Of a stretch of DNA of 64,000 nt, positions 8,385 to 16,593 are shown in pieces. This stretch comes from Terriglobia bacterium. Its GTDB lineage: Bacteria; Acidobacteriota; Terriglobia; Acidiferrales; UBA7541. Position numbers and translations under genes: made by a program. Each line of letters opens with the position of its first letter. The stretch's first letter is position 1. Under the pieces are notes generated by a model. It searched no databases, was not told the DNA's origin, and saw nothing but the letters and a program-made list of their open reading frames with translations. Where the stretch lies: NCBI GenBank assembly GCA_020073585.1, contig JAIQEV010000007.1, forward strand, positions 1-64,000. The letters run 5' to 3'.

Positions 8385-8951
8385 GTGAACCGAAATAAAG
8401 GCAGCTTCGCCGTGCTCGTGGCCGCGCAAACTCTGGCGGCGCTCCTATTCGCTGGCTTGGGTCTCCCGGCGCAACAGGCACCGTCGCCCTCGACCGCCAA
8501 GCAGGAGATCTTGAAAAGGGTTCTGGAAGCTCCGCCGCCCGTGCAGCCTATCCCGTATAGCCACAAAAAGCATCTGGCCATGGGGCTGACCTGCGATTTG
8601 TGTCACACCAATCCCGAGCCGGGCGTGCTGATGAAGTTTCCGGAAACGGCGACGTGCATGGGCTGCCACGCCACGGTCGCCAAGGACAAGCCGGCGATCC
8701 GCAAACTGGCGGAATACGCCAAGAGCAAGACGCCGATACCCTGGGTGCGCGTGTATGTGGTTCTCCCCGGCGTGAGCTGGAACCACCGGGCGCATCTGCA
8801 GGCGGGAACGAAGTGCGAGACGTGCCACGGGCAGGTGGAGCAACTGGAGGTCATGGCCCGGGTGACCGGGGTGACGGCCATGTTCGGGTGCATCGATTGC
8901 CACGAGAAGCACAACGCGCGAGCGGAGTGCGAAACCTGCCACAAGCCGTAG
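8385..8951 (+). CDS. Five-heme cytochrome c (c3/c7-like)
   Basis: The start is GTG 8385, with GGAGGT 7 bases upstream; the ORF track's upstream extension runs through the preceding gene. This gives 188 residues. Residues 1-31 form a signal peptide. Five CXXCH heme sites are present at about 70-74, 91-95, 144-148, 169-173 and 182-186. Extra histidine pairs before two of them (SHKKH, NHRAH) can serve as distal ligands, as in the c3/c7 families. It is a periplasmic multiheme electron carrier. It follows a Tat-exported FAD oxidoreductase, so the two may form a redox pair. The gene is followed by short tandem repeats and a convergent-terminator-like stem. Confidence 0.88.
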   Translation: MNRNKGSFAVLVAAQTLAALLFAGLGLPAQQAPSPSTAKQEILKRVLEAPPPVQPIPYSHKKHLAMGLTCDLCHTNPEPGVLMKFPETATCMGCHATVAKDKPAIRKLAEYAKSKTPIPWVRVYVVLPGVSWNHRAHLQAGTKCETCHGQVEQLEVMARVTGVTAMFGCIDCHEKHNARAECETCHKP

Positions 8952-8957
8952 TTGAAA

Positions 8958-8978
8958 GTTAACAGTTAACAGTTAAGA
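8958..8978. repeat. Three tandem 7-base units GTTAACA
   Basis: GTTAACA GTTAACA GTTAAGA stands in tandem immediately after the cytochrome gene. Similar loose heptamers (TCAACTT type) appear at about 440-470 beyond the hydrolase gene. These are simple-sequence tracts at gene ends with no evident function. Confidence 0.6.
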
Positions 8979-9005
8979 GTTTGAAGCGAGATTGTCCCCG
9001 GCTGT

Positions 9006-9052
9006 CAGGCCGACAGGGAATTCAGGCCGGCGAAGAATCCTGCGTCGGCCTG
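9006..9052. terminator. Inverted repeat between convergent genes
   Basis: CAGGCCGAC (9006-9014) and its exact complement GTCGGCCTG (9044-9052) flank a 29-base loop. The site lies between the ends of the convergent cytochrome and dehydrogenase genes. The position suits a bidirectional transcription stop, but the long loop and the lack of a U-tract lower confidence. Confidence 0.4.
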
Positions 9053-9057
9053 CGGAA

Positions 9058-9969
9058 TTACTTCTGGGACGGTTTTGGCGGCGCCTGGATGCCGGCTGCG
9101 GCGCGCAGCGCGTCGATCAGCTCGCTGTCGTTGGACGCGGCCATGCCCTGATTGACCATCTGCTCAAAGACATGCACGGTGGCTTGGCCGAGGACGGCCT
9201 GGCGATGGAGTTTCTCGGCGAGATGCACGCCGTAGAGGGAATCCTTGAGGCGGCCGCGGCCGGAAAAGGCGACGGCTTGCCCGCGCTCGCCTTCCGCCAT
9301 GATGGGAGCGTGGCGGATGACATGGGGGCTGCCGGTGGCGCCGGTGGCGAAGGCCCGCGCAGCGACGCGCAAGTCAATGCCCGCGGCCTCGGCGACCAGC
9401 ATACCTTCGGCGAGGGAGGCGATCTGTGTGGCGCCGGCGAGATTGTAGATGAGCTTGAAGGCCGTGCCGGCGCCGGCGGGGCCGAAGTGGAAAATATTTT
9501 TGCGAAGGGGCTCGAAGAGCGGGCGCACGGCCGCGAGATCGGCTTCCGTGGCGCCCACGAAAAGATTGAGCTGGCCGGCGGCAGCGGCGTCCGGGCGTCC
9601 GGCGACGGGGCAATCGATGTAACGGAGGCCGCGGGCGGAGACGATGGCGGCGAGTTCCAGCACCCAATCGTGGGAGAGGGTGGAGCACTCGATGGCGAAA
9701 GCGGCGGAGGAGAGACCGGCGGCGAGCGCGCCGTCGGTACCGGTCCAGACCAGTCGGGAGGCCTGATCGTCGCTGACGGAAGCGAAGACAGCGTCCGCGC
9801 CTTCCGCCGCGGCGCGCGGGGAAGCGGCGATGGCGGCGCCCGCCTGCTGCACTTTCAGGGTTTTGTCCGCGCTGCGGTTGTAGACGCTGACGTCGTGACC
9901 CGCGGCGAGCAAACGCAGGATCATGCCTTGGCCCATGTTGCCCGCGCCTAGAAATGCGATTTTTGCCAC
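9058..9969 (-). CDS. Beta-hydroxyacid dehydrogenase (3-hydroxyisobutyrate dehydrogenase-like)
   Basis: This is a 303-residue protein with a GTG start and GGGAG 7 bases upstream. The NAD(P)-binding Rossmann motif is at the N-terminus (IAFLGAGNMGQGMILRL). DCPVAGRPDAAAAGQL is the substrate-site motif, a variant of the usual DAPVSGG. The conserved catalytic lysine is in GTAFKLIYNLAGA. The family oxidises beta-hydroxyacids or reduces their semialdehydes. It is the last gene of the minus-strand operon with the ThDP enzyme, ABC transporter and crotonase, 57 bases after the crotonase, and probably handles a product of that pathway. Confidence 0.85.
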   Translation of the reverse strand: MAKIAFLGAGNMGQGMILRLLAAGHDVSVYNRSADKTLKVQQAGAAIAASPRAAAEGADAVFASVSDDQASRLVWTGTDGALAAGLSSAAFAIECSTLSHDWVLELAAIVSARGLRYIDCPVAGRPDAAAAGQLNLFVGATEADLAAVRPLFEPLRKNIFHFGPAGAGTAFKLIYNLAGATQIASLAEGMLVAEAAGIDLRVAARAFATGATGSPHVIRHAPIMAEGERGQAVAFSGRGRLKDSLYGVHLAEKLHRQAVLGQATVHVFEQMVNQGMAASNDSELIDALRAAAGIQAPPKPSQK

Positions 9970-10026
9970 GATAACACTCCCTTTCGATGTGCGGTCCCCG
10001 ATGTTGCCGAGGGGACGGGTGACCGT

Positions 10027-10779
10027 TTACTGGCCGATGGCCAGTCCTTCGAGCGCCAGACCGTAGCCCAGGAGATCGTGCATCTGCCGGCGCAGATGCT
10101 CGGTGAGCAGAATGCGGGTGTAGCGGCGGTTGAGCTCGGGCTGCTGCAGGAGCTGGCGGGCAAGCTGCCAGGCGCGCGGAAGCAACGCGGGCCGGGGCAG
10201 AAGCTCGTTGACGAGGCCGAGATCCAGGGCTTCCTGGGCGGAAAGTTTTTGCGCGGTGAGCAGGAAGTAGCGGGCGCGGTTGAGGCCCATGAGCAGCGGG
10301 AAAATGACGTGCACGCCGTCGCCGGGCACGAGGCCGCCGGCGAAATGCGCGGAGTCCTGAAAGGCGGCTTCCGGGGAAGCGAGCACGATGTCGCAGAGCA
10401 CGGGCAGCTCGGGATGACGCAGCGCGGGACCGTTGACGGCGCTGATCATGGGGACTTCGATGTTCAGCATGTTCATGGTGAAGCGCTTGGATTCCGCGCC
10501 CAGCTTGCCCCACTGGACGGGAGAGAGGCGGGGCACGGCGCGATTCACGGCGGGGGTTACGGCGGGGCCGGAAAATTCCTCGCCGACACCGGTGAGAATG
10601 ATGACCTGGTTTTCGGGGTCCCGGGAGATGTCCAGGAAGGCCTGCTCGAGATCGGCGTGGGCCGTGGGACCCCAGCGCAGGGAATCGCCATTGGTGTGCA
10701 GGGACATTTCGAGGATGCCATCCTCGCGGCGGAAGCGGATGGTTTCGAACTTCTTGGCGTAATCGTCGAACGCGGTCAT
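10027..10779 (-). CDS. Crotonase-fold beta-diketone hydrolase, 6-oxocamphor hydrolase-like
   Basis: This is a 250-residue protein. Besides the general crotonase pattern it resembles Rhodococcus 6-oxocamphor hydrolase closely along its length, by recall. The likely active-site residues fall at the same numbers: His122 (RHPELP), His145 (DSAHFAGG), Asp154 (VPGDGVHV) and Glu244 near the C-terminus. That enzyme cleaves a cyclic 1,3-diketone by a retro-Claisen reaction. The CoA-binding oxyanion motif of true enoyl-CoA hydratases is degenerate here (EEFSGPAV). RBS AAGGAG precedes the ATG. It lies in an operon with a ThDP enzyme, an ABC importer and a hydroxyacid dehydrogenase. C-C hydrolysis of an alicyclic or acyl beta-diketone is the most likely role; the exact substrate is unknown. 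Confidence 0.85.
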   Translation of the reverse strand: MTAFDDYAKKFETIRFRREDGILEMSLHTNGDSLRWGPTAHADLEQAFLDISRDPENQVIILTGVGEEFSGPAVTPAVNRAVPRLSPVQWGKLGAESKRFTMNMLNIEVPMISAVNGPALRHPELPVLCDIVLASPEAAFQDSAHFAGGLVPGDGVHVIFPLLMGLNRARYFLLTAQKLSAQEALDLGLVNELLPRPALLPRAWQLARQLLQQPELNRRYTRILLTEHLRRQMHDLLGYGLALEGLAIGQ

Positions 10780-10795
10780 CTTATTGACGCTCCTT

Positions 10796-11854
10796 TTAAG
10801 ACTGTAGAAATACGCTGTCCGCAGGGTGCCAGGTGATGCGGACTTGCTCGCCGGTTTGGCGAATGGTGACGCGGGGACGTTTTTGCTCGTGGACGATGAC
10901 GCGGTCCCCGCTGCCGAGTTCGATCAGGTATTCCATCGTGGAGCCGAGCTGCATGGCCTGGCGGATGATGCCGGGAAGGGAATGCGGCGCATCGGCGCTC
11001 ACAAACTCGATCTTTTCGGGGCGGACGGCCAGGACGCCCGCGGCGCCGGGCGCGTTTTCCGGCAGGATGCCGATTTCGAGGCCGCTCGTGCAGCGGAAGA
11101 GGCTGCGTCCGGCTGCGGGAAAAGGCGCGCCCTCGAAGAAATTGGAAATGCCGATGAAATCGGCGACGAAGCGGGTCTGGGGGCGGTCGTAAATTTCCGC
11201 GGGGCTGCCCACCTGGGCGATGCGGCCGCGGTCGAGGACCACGATGCGGTCGGCCATGGTCATGGCCTCTTCCTGATCGTGAGTGACGAAGAGCGCGGTC
11301 ACGCCCACCTCGCGCTGCAGGCGGCGGATTTCCTGGCGCATCTGCACGCGGAGCTTGGCGTCGAGATTCGAGAGCGGCTCGTCGAAGAGCAGGAGATCGG
11401 GCTTGAGGGCGAGGACACGGGCCAGGGCCACGCGCTGCTGCTGGCCTCCGGAAAGTTCGCGCGGGAAGCGATCCTCGTGGGAGGAGAGGCCGACGAGGGC
11501 GAGGACCGAGCGAACGCGCTCGTCCGCCTGGGCCGAGTCCACGTGATGGGCGTTCAGGCCGAACTCGATGTTGGCGCGCACGGTCATGTGCGGGAAGAGC
11601 GCGTAATTCTGGAAGACCAGGCCGACGTTGCGGCGGTGGGCCGGCAAGGCGGTGACATCGGCGCCGCGGATCCAGATCTCACCGGAGGTGGGCGGGACGA
11701 AGCCGGCGATCATGCGCAGTGTGGTGGTCTTGCCGCAGCCCGAGGGGCCGAGAAGCGCGACAAATTCGCCGGCCTCGACGGAGAGGTCGAAGTCTTCCAC
11801 GGCGACGGTTGCGCCGTAGGTTTTCTTCAGTTTGCGCAACGTGAGATAGGCCAT
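10796..11854 (-). CDS. ABC transporter ATP-binding protein, PotA-type
   Basis: This is a 352-residue protein. It has Walker A GPSGCGKTT (about 36-44), the Q-loop, signature LSGGQQQRVALARVL (about 135-149), Walker B LLLFDEPLSNLD and the switch histidine in FVTHDQEEA. The C-terminal 100 residues form a TOBE-type domain (VRPEKIEF). This is the spermidine/putrescine-iron-type (CUT1/POTA) import ATPase. It lies between the permease genes and the crotonase gene with gaps under 20 bases, so it powers the importer encoded just upstream. Confidence 0.92.
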   Translation of the reverse strand: MAYLTLRKLKKTYGATVAVEDFDLSVEAGEFVALLGPSGCGKTTTLRMIAGFVPPTSGEIWIRGADVTALPAHRRNVGLVFQNYALFPHMTVRANIEFGLNAHHVDSAQADERVRSVLALVGLSSHEDRFPRELSGGQQQRVALARVLALKPDLLLFDEPLSNLDAKLRVQMRQEIRRLQREVGVTALFVTHDQEEAMTMADRIVVLDRGRIAQVGSPAEIYDRPQTRFVADFIGISNFFEGAPFPAAGRSLFRCTSGLEIGILPENAPGAAGVLAVRPEKIEFVSADAPHSLPGIIRQAMQLGSTMEYLIELGSGDRVIVHEQKRPRVTIRQTGEQVRITWHPADSVFLQS

Positions 11855-11871
11855 GCGACGATCGATCCTCG

Positions 11872-12645
11872 TTACGAGTGCCGTACCGACAAAAAGCGCG
11901 TATAGACCGGGATGCCGATGGCCAGCCAGGCGGCGATCAGACAGGTGGAGATGGCCGAGATGGTCGGATCGCTGGAGTACTGCACGTAGTTGAAAATGCG
12001 AATCGGCAAGGTCTGCAATTCGGGCCCGGCGAGAAGCAGGGTGACCACCAGTTCGTCAAAGGACATGATGAAAGCAAAGACCGCGCCGGCCAGGATGCCG
12101 GGACGAATGAGCGGCAGGGTGATGCGAAAAAAAGTGCGCCACCAGCCGGCGCCGAGATTCTGCGCGGCTTCCTCGAGGGAAGGATCGAACTCCGCCAGGC
12201 TGGCCATCACCAGACGGACGACGAAGGGAGTGATGAGCAGGGTATGCGCGGCGACGAGGCCGGTGAAGGTTTGCGTCAGGCCCACGCGCTGCAGGGCGAT
12301 GAGCAGGGCGAGAGCCAGGACGACGGCGGGGAACAGGATGGGAGAGAGCAGGACGGCGGAGATGGCGGTCTTGCCAGGGAGGCGATAGCGGACCAGGGCG
12401 AGTGCGCTGAAGGTTCCGATGATGGTGGCGAAAGCGGTGCTGGTGGCGCTGAGAGTGGCGCTGATGCGCAGCGCGTCGCGGAGTTCCGGCGTGCTCCAGA
12501 ATTGGTGAAACCACTTCAAGGTGAGGCCTTCCGGGGGGAAGAGGGGATAGGCGCTGGCGCCGAACGCCGTGGCCATGACGACGAAGATGGGCGCCAGGAG
12601 ATAGAGAAGGATGGCGGCGTTGAGCAAGCGCAGGAGGATGCGCAT
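11872..12645 (-). CDS. ABC transporter permease, PotC-type
   Basis: The start is ATG 12643-12645, which overlaps the stop of the upstream permease (ATGA); the ORF track's longer frame is a read-through. This gives 257 residues with about six hydrophobic segments. The EAA loop that docks on the ATPase is visible as EEAAQNLGAGWWRTFFRITLP. The arrangement is that of PotC-like inner-membrane permeases. The stop-start overlap shows translational coupling to the partner permease. Confidence 0.9.
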   Translation of the reverse strand: MRILLRLLNAAILLYLLAPIFVVMATAFGASAYPLFPPEGLTLKWFHQFWSTPELRDALRISATLSATSTAFATIIGTFSALALVRYRLPGKTAISAVLLSPILFPAVVLALALLIALQRVGLTQTFTGLVAAHTLLITPFVVRLVMASLAEFDPSLEEAAQNLGAGWWRTFFRITLPLIRPGILAGAVFAFIMSFDELVVTLLLAGPELQTLPIRIFNYVQYSSDPTISAISTCLIAAWLAIGIPVYTRFLSVRHS

Positions 12646-13532
12646 CAGGCGCTCCGTCTCCGCTCGGTGAGCCGCAGCGAGGCCACGAAGAGGATGAGGA
12701 TGGCGATGAGCATGGTGAAGGCGATGGCCGCGCCGAAAGGCCAATCGAGGAGGGCCATGGCCTGCTGATAGATGATGGTGGACATGACCTTGAAGCGCGC
12801 GCCGGCGATGAGCGTGGGGGTGACGAAGGCGCTGAGCGTGCCGGTGAAGACGAGGACGCAGCCGGAGACGATGCCGGGGAGCGACAAGGGCAGGGTGATG
12901 CGGAAAAAAATGCGAGTGTCGCGGGCCCCGAGGTTCCGGGCCGCCTCGTAGAGCGAAGGATTGATGTTGAGCAGGGCGGTGTCGATAGACAGGACCATGA
13001 AGGGGAGGAGGACCTCTCCGAGGGCGATGAGTACGCCGGTGACGTTGTACATCAGGCGCAGCGGCGCGGCGATGAGATGGAAGCGCAGGAGGGTGTGGTT
13101 GATAAAGCCGTTGTTGCCGAGCAGGATCATCCACCCGAAGGTGCGCACGACGGTGCTGGTGAGCAGCGGCATCAGGATGCAGAAGAAGAGGACGGCGCGC
13201 TTCAGGCCGCGCGCGCGGGAGAGGGCATAGGCGAGGGGGAAACCGAGCACCAGGCAGAGTGCGGTGACTTCGGCGCCGAGCAGGAGAGTGCCCCAGAGAA
13301 TGCCGCGGTAGAAGGGATCGAAGAAGAACTTTTTGTAGTTGGCCAACTGCCAGGCGGGGATGATGCCGTGTCCCGCCTCGTAGCCCATGAAGCTGATCCT
13401 GGCGAGCAGCAGGAGCGGCCCCGCCATGCACAGAAGGAGGAGCAGCAGATTGGGACCGAGCAGCGCCCAGGGAGCGAAGGAACGGTGCGGCTTGGAGAAC
13501 CAGGATGGCATAGTGCTGCGGCGCGTCTCCAT
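12645..13532 (-). CDS. ABC transporter permease, PotB-type
   Basis: This is a 295-residue protein; an internal Met 7 codons later is an alternative start. About six membrane segments are visible. The EAA loop reads YEAARNLGARDTRIFFRITLP. It is the first permease of the PotB/PotC pair, 4 bases after the solute-binding protein gene. Together with the ATPase and binding protein it makes a complete importer, probably for an organic cation or anion used by this operon's enzymes. Confidence 0.9.
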   Translation of the reverse strand: METRRSTMPSWFSKPHRSFAPWALLGPNLLLLLLCMAGPLLLLARISFMGYEAGHGIIPAWQLANYKKFFFDPFYRGILWGTLLLGAEVTALCLVLGFPLAYALSRARGLKRAVLFFCILMPLLTSTVVRTFGWMILLGNNGFINHTLLRFHLIAAPLRLMYNVTGVLIALGEVLLPFMVLSIDTALLNINPSLYEAARNLGARDTRIFFRITLPLSLPGIVSGCVLVFTGTLSAFVTPTLIAGARFKVMSTIIYQQAMALLDWPFGAAIAFTMLIAILILFVASLRLTERRRSA

Positions 13533-13536
13533 CGGG

Positions 13537-14586
13537 CTATTGCGTCACTTCGCGGTTCCACCGGTCGATCCACTGCGGGCGAAGCTCGTTGGCCCTCTTC
13601 CAGTCGGGGCGCGTCAAGGTCTTGATGATCTTAAGCCCGTTGGGGATTTTGGCGGCGGTTTGGGGATCGAGGACGACCTTGGAGTTGGTGGGCGAAAGAA
13701 AAGTGTACTTGGCGTTGGCGGCTTGGGCCTCGACGCTCAAGGCGAAATTGACGTACTGCAGAGCGGCCTGCAGTTTCTTTGTTCCTTTGGCGATGACCAG
13801 CCCGCCCTCCTGAAGAATGCCGCCTTCTTTGGGCAACACCCAGGCGACCGGCACGCCTTTGCTGGCGAGGCCCACGACGCGGTCGGAAACCCAGGGGGCC
13901 ATGACGATATCACCCTGGGTGAAGAGCTGGGCGAGCTGGGCGTGCTGCTCCGGAAAGGTGAGGATGCCGGGCTTCAATTGTTTCATGGCGGCGAAGGCCG
14001 GGTCGGGGCGGTCCATGGCCGTTCCTTCCGTCTTGAGGAGCATGAGGAAGAAACTGAGGCCTGTGGCGCTGTCCAGGTTATTGATGGCGATGCGGCCGGT
14101 GTATTGCGCGTTCCAGAAATCCTTGTAGGACTGGGGAGCGGGCTTGACCTGCTGGGTGTTGTAGGCGATGACCGCGGCAACGTACATGAACTTGGCGAAG
14201 GAATCGCCGGGGACGCGGAACTCGGGATAGAGATCGGCGAGATGCGGGACGCTTTTTACGGAGACGGGCTGCACCAGTCCTTCGGCGGTGGCCTGCGCCG
14301 CGCCCACTTCGTCCATCATGAAGACATCGATCTTGACGTCGTCTTTCTGGGCGCGCATCAGGGCCATGCTTTCGAAGACCAGCTTCTGGACGAGCTTGAT
14401 CTTGATGTCCGGGTGGGCTTTCTCGAAAGGCTCGACGACGGCCTTGCGCCACCCGTCCTCGAACGTACCGCCGTAGTTGGTGACGACGAGCTCGGTCTGG
14501 GCGCGGGCGGACTGCGCACCCAGAGCCAACAGGAGTGCGGCAAAAAGAGCGAGCGCGATGCGCCGGCTGAGGCCACGGATGTTCAT
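13537..14586 (-). CDS. ABC transporter periplasmic solute-binding protein, PotD-like
   Basis: The start is ATG 14584-14586, with GGGGAG about 7 bases upstream, giving 349 residues; the ORF track adds 44 spurious residues. Residues 1-29 form a signal peptide (LFAALLLALGAQSARAQ). The mature N-terminus ELVVTNYGGTFEDGWRKAV and later GDIVMAPWVSDRV and VLPKEGGI are typical of the PotD/SBP_bac_8 group. That group binds polyamines, aminoethylphosphonate or other small organics. It lies between the ThDP enzyme and the permeases. The ligand is presumably the substrate of the operon enzymes. Confidence 0.88.
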   Translation of the reverse strand: MNIRGLSRRIALALFAALLLALGAQSARAQTELVVTNYGGTFEDGWRKAVVEPFEKAHPDIKIKLVQKLVFESMALMRAQKDDVKIDVFMMDEVGAAQATAEGLVQPVSVKSVPHLADLYPEFRVPGDSFAKFMYVAAVIAYNTQQVKPAPQSYKDFWNAQYTGRIAINNLDSATGLSFFLMLLKTEGTAMDRPDPAFAAMKQLKPGILTFPEQHAQLAQLFTQGDIVMAPWVSDRVVGLASKGVPVAWVLPKEGGILQEGGLVIAKGTKKLQAALQYVNFALSVEAQAANAKYTFLSPTNSKVVLDPQTAAKIPNGLKIIKTLTRPDWKRANELRPQWIDRWNREVTQ

Positions 14587-14677
14587 GAACGTTCTCCCCG
14601 CCGGCAAAGGCGGCCGTGCGCCAAACGCACGACAGGCCGTGTGCCGGGATGTACCGCGTTGCGAAAAGAGGTCTGGC

Positions 14678-16384
14678 TCATTTTCCCGTCGCGCGCCGTA
14701 CCGCCTCGAGGCGCTCATCGAAGAGAGCGACAGGCGGATAGGCCTGGGGATCGGTAAGGACGTCGATGACGGTGGTCTCTTTCACGGCGAGGGCTTCGCG
14801 CACGGCAGGGAGGTAATCCGCCGGCCGGGCAATGGTAACGCCGCGGCAGCCGCAGGCGCGCGCGATCTGCGCGTGGTCAACGGGGGCAAAGTAACAGGCG
14901 CTGGTGTGCCGGCCGAATTTCACGTCCTCCGCGTCCTTCTGATAGCCGAGGACGCCGTTGTTGAGCACGGTGAGGACGACGGGGGCGCGCATGCGGAGAG
15001 ATGTTTCCAACTCGGACCAGACGTGGGCGAAGCCGCCGTCACCGGTGATACAGAGAATCGGGCTGGCGGGGCGCGCCACACGAGCGCCGAGCGCCATGGG
15101 CAGTCCCCAGCCGAGGCCGGCGAGGCCGCGCGGGGTAATGAAGCGCATGCCGGGCGCGAGGGCGCTCAAGTAGCAGGCGACCCAGACGGTGGAGTAACTG
15201 GCGTCGGCGACGACGAGCGTATCCGGAGTGAGGACCTGCTGCAGATCGGCCATGAGGCGTTCGGGGCGGATGGGGCTGGCCTCGGAGTGCAGAAGCGGCG
15301 CGATCTCTCCGGCATTGCGATCGCGGGCCGCCGCAATAGCTTGGGCGAACTCCGGGCGCGGCTGGCAGCGGCCGCGGAGGCGCTCGGTCAGCGCCGGCAA
15401 AGTCAGCTTGGCGTCGCCAACGAGGCGCAGGCCTTCATAGTTGCGGCCGATCTCGGCGGGGTCGACGTCGAGATGAATGTAGCGAGCGCTGGGAGGGAAG
15501 AGGGACCAGGAGTCGGTGCCGTTCTGCGCGGTGCGCGTGCCGACGAAGAAGACGAGATCGGACTGCTCGATCAGCGGACGCAGGTGGCGTCCGGGGGACA
15601 TGCGGCCGAGATTGTAGCCGCCGACGCCCAGGGAAAGGGGATGGCGCTCATCCACGGCGCCCTTGCCCATCACGGTGGTCATCACCGGAAGATGCGCGGC
15701 TTCCTGCAGCGCGGCCAGTTCGGCCGACGCATTCGAGAGATGAATACCGCCGCCGGCAACGAGCAGCGGATGCCTGGCCGCGGCGATGAGTTCGGCGGCA
15801 GCGCTGATGCGCGCGGGATCGGCGAGCATGCGGTCGAGCGGGAAGGCGCCGAGGCGCGCCTGGCGGCGGCCGGGCGAGGTCACGCGCTCGTTGAGGAGAT
15901 CCGCGGGCAGGAGGAGAACAGCGGGGCCCGGGCGGCCAGAGGCCGCGATGGCGAAGGCCATGTCCACGTAATCTTCCATGCGATCGGGTTCGGTGACGCG
16001 GCGGACCCATTTGGCGCAGGACTGGAAGAGGCCGAAGTGGTCGAACTCCTGGAAGGCGTTGCGGTCGGTGGTGGGACGGTTGACGTCCTGCACCAGGGCC
16101 ACGATGGGGATGGAGGACTTGATGGCTTCGGCGAGACCCGGCACGAGCAAGGTGGCCGCCGGGCCGTTCTGCGCGGTAACCACGGCAACTTGGCCGGAGA
16201 CGCGCGCGAAGCCATCGGCCATGGCCGTTCCGGCGTTCTCGGTGCGGTAGGTGAACTGGCGAATGCCCAGGTCCTCGGCGGCCAGCAGGACGGCGGAAGG
16301 GAGGCTCTGTGAAAAAATGGTCCGGACGCCGTGGCGCAGCAGCGCGGCGGCGATGACCTGGGCGACAGTTTTGTCAGGGCTCAT
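14678..16384 (-). CDS. ThDP-dependent enzyme of the acetolactate synthase/decarboxylase superfamily
   Basis: This is a 568-residue protein. The ThDP-activating glutamate is in YRTENAGTAMADGFARVSG (Glu49), and the ThDP/Mg motif ITGDGGFAHVWSELETSLR with LNN is near residues 435-465. The three-domain length fits acetolactate synthase, benzoylformate decarboxylase and related lyases. No regulatory small subunit is nearby, which argues against branched-chain amino acid synthesis. It heads the minus-strand operon that contains an ABC importer and a 6-oxocamphor-hydrolase-like crotonase. This context suggests decarboxylation or C-C cleavage of an imported 2-oxoacid or diketone. Its promoter carries the TTCATAC-type operator. 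Confidence 0.85.
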   Translation of the reverse strand: MSPDKTVAQVIAAALLRHGVRTIFSQSLPSAVLLAAEDLGIRQFTYRTENAGTAMADGFARVSGQVAVVTAQNGPAATLLVPGLAEAIKSSIPIVALVQDVNRPTTDRNAFQEFDHFGLFQSCAKWVRRVTEPDRMEDYVDMAFAIAASGRPGPAVLLLPADLLNERVTSPGRRQARLGAFPLDRMLADPARISAAAELIAAARHPLLVAGGGIHLSNASAELAALQEAAHLPVMTTVMGKGAVDERHPLSLGVGGYNLGRMSPGRHLRPLIEQSDLVFFVGTRTAQNGTDSWSLFPPSARYIHLDVDPAEIGRNYEGLRLVGDAKLTLPALTERLRGRCQPRPEFAQAIAAARDRNAGEIAPLLHSEASPIRPERLMADLQQVLTPDTLVVADASYSTVWVACYLSALAPGMRFITPRGLAGLGWGLPMALGARVARPASPILCITGDGGFAHVWSELETSLRMRAPVVLTVLNNGVLGYQKDAEDVKFGRHTSACYFAPVDHAQIARACGCRGVTIARPADYLPAVREALAVKETTVIDVLTDPQAYPPVALFDERLEAVRRATGK

Positions 16385-16481
16385 GCGTTGGACCTTTGCG
16401 GAGAGGGGAAGAGAGCCCGGCGGGGCCCAAGCAGCACCCGGCAGCGCGTTTCCTCGCGACCCTTCCGCCGTGGATGCGCTA

Positions 16482-16509
16482 ATGATACAGTTGTATGAAC
16501 TTTCGTCAA
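16482..16509 (-). promoter_or_regulatory. Promoter and operator of the ThDP/ABC operon
   Basis: On the minus strand TTGACG (16504-16509) is 16 bases from TATCAT (16482-16487). The spacer and -10 carry TTCATACaactGTATCAT, nearly the same as the site in front of the LVIVD gene. The pattern TCC-TTGAC...TTCATAC-N4-GTATCAT is shared by both. The site lies between this operon and the divergent molybdenum hydroxylase genes and could affect both. Confidence 0.65.
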
Positions 16510-16593
16510 GGAGTTTTTACCTGCGCACGCGGAAAAAAGTTCCCCGAGCGGCGCGCGGAATGTTATCTTTATCTCCCCGAGCGAGGTTCTGCG

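Noticed and set aside
10027-10779. Ordinary enoyl-CoA hydratase
   Set aside because: The CoA oxyanion motif is degenerate, while the four 6-oxocamphor hydrolase catalytic residues are present.
14678-16384. Biosynthetic acetolactate synthase (ilvB)
   Set aside because: There is no small subunit or ilvC nearby and the operon is catabolic with a transporter.
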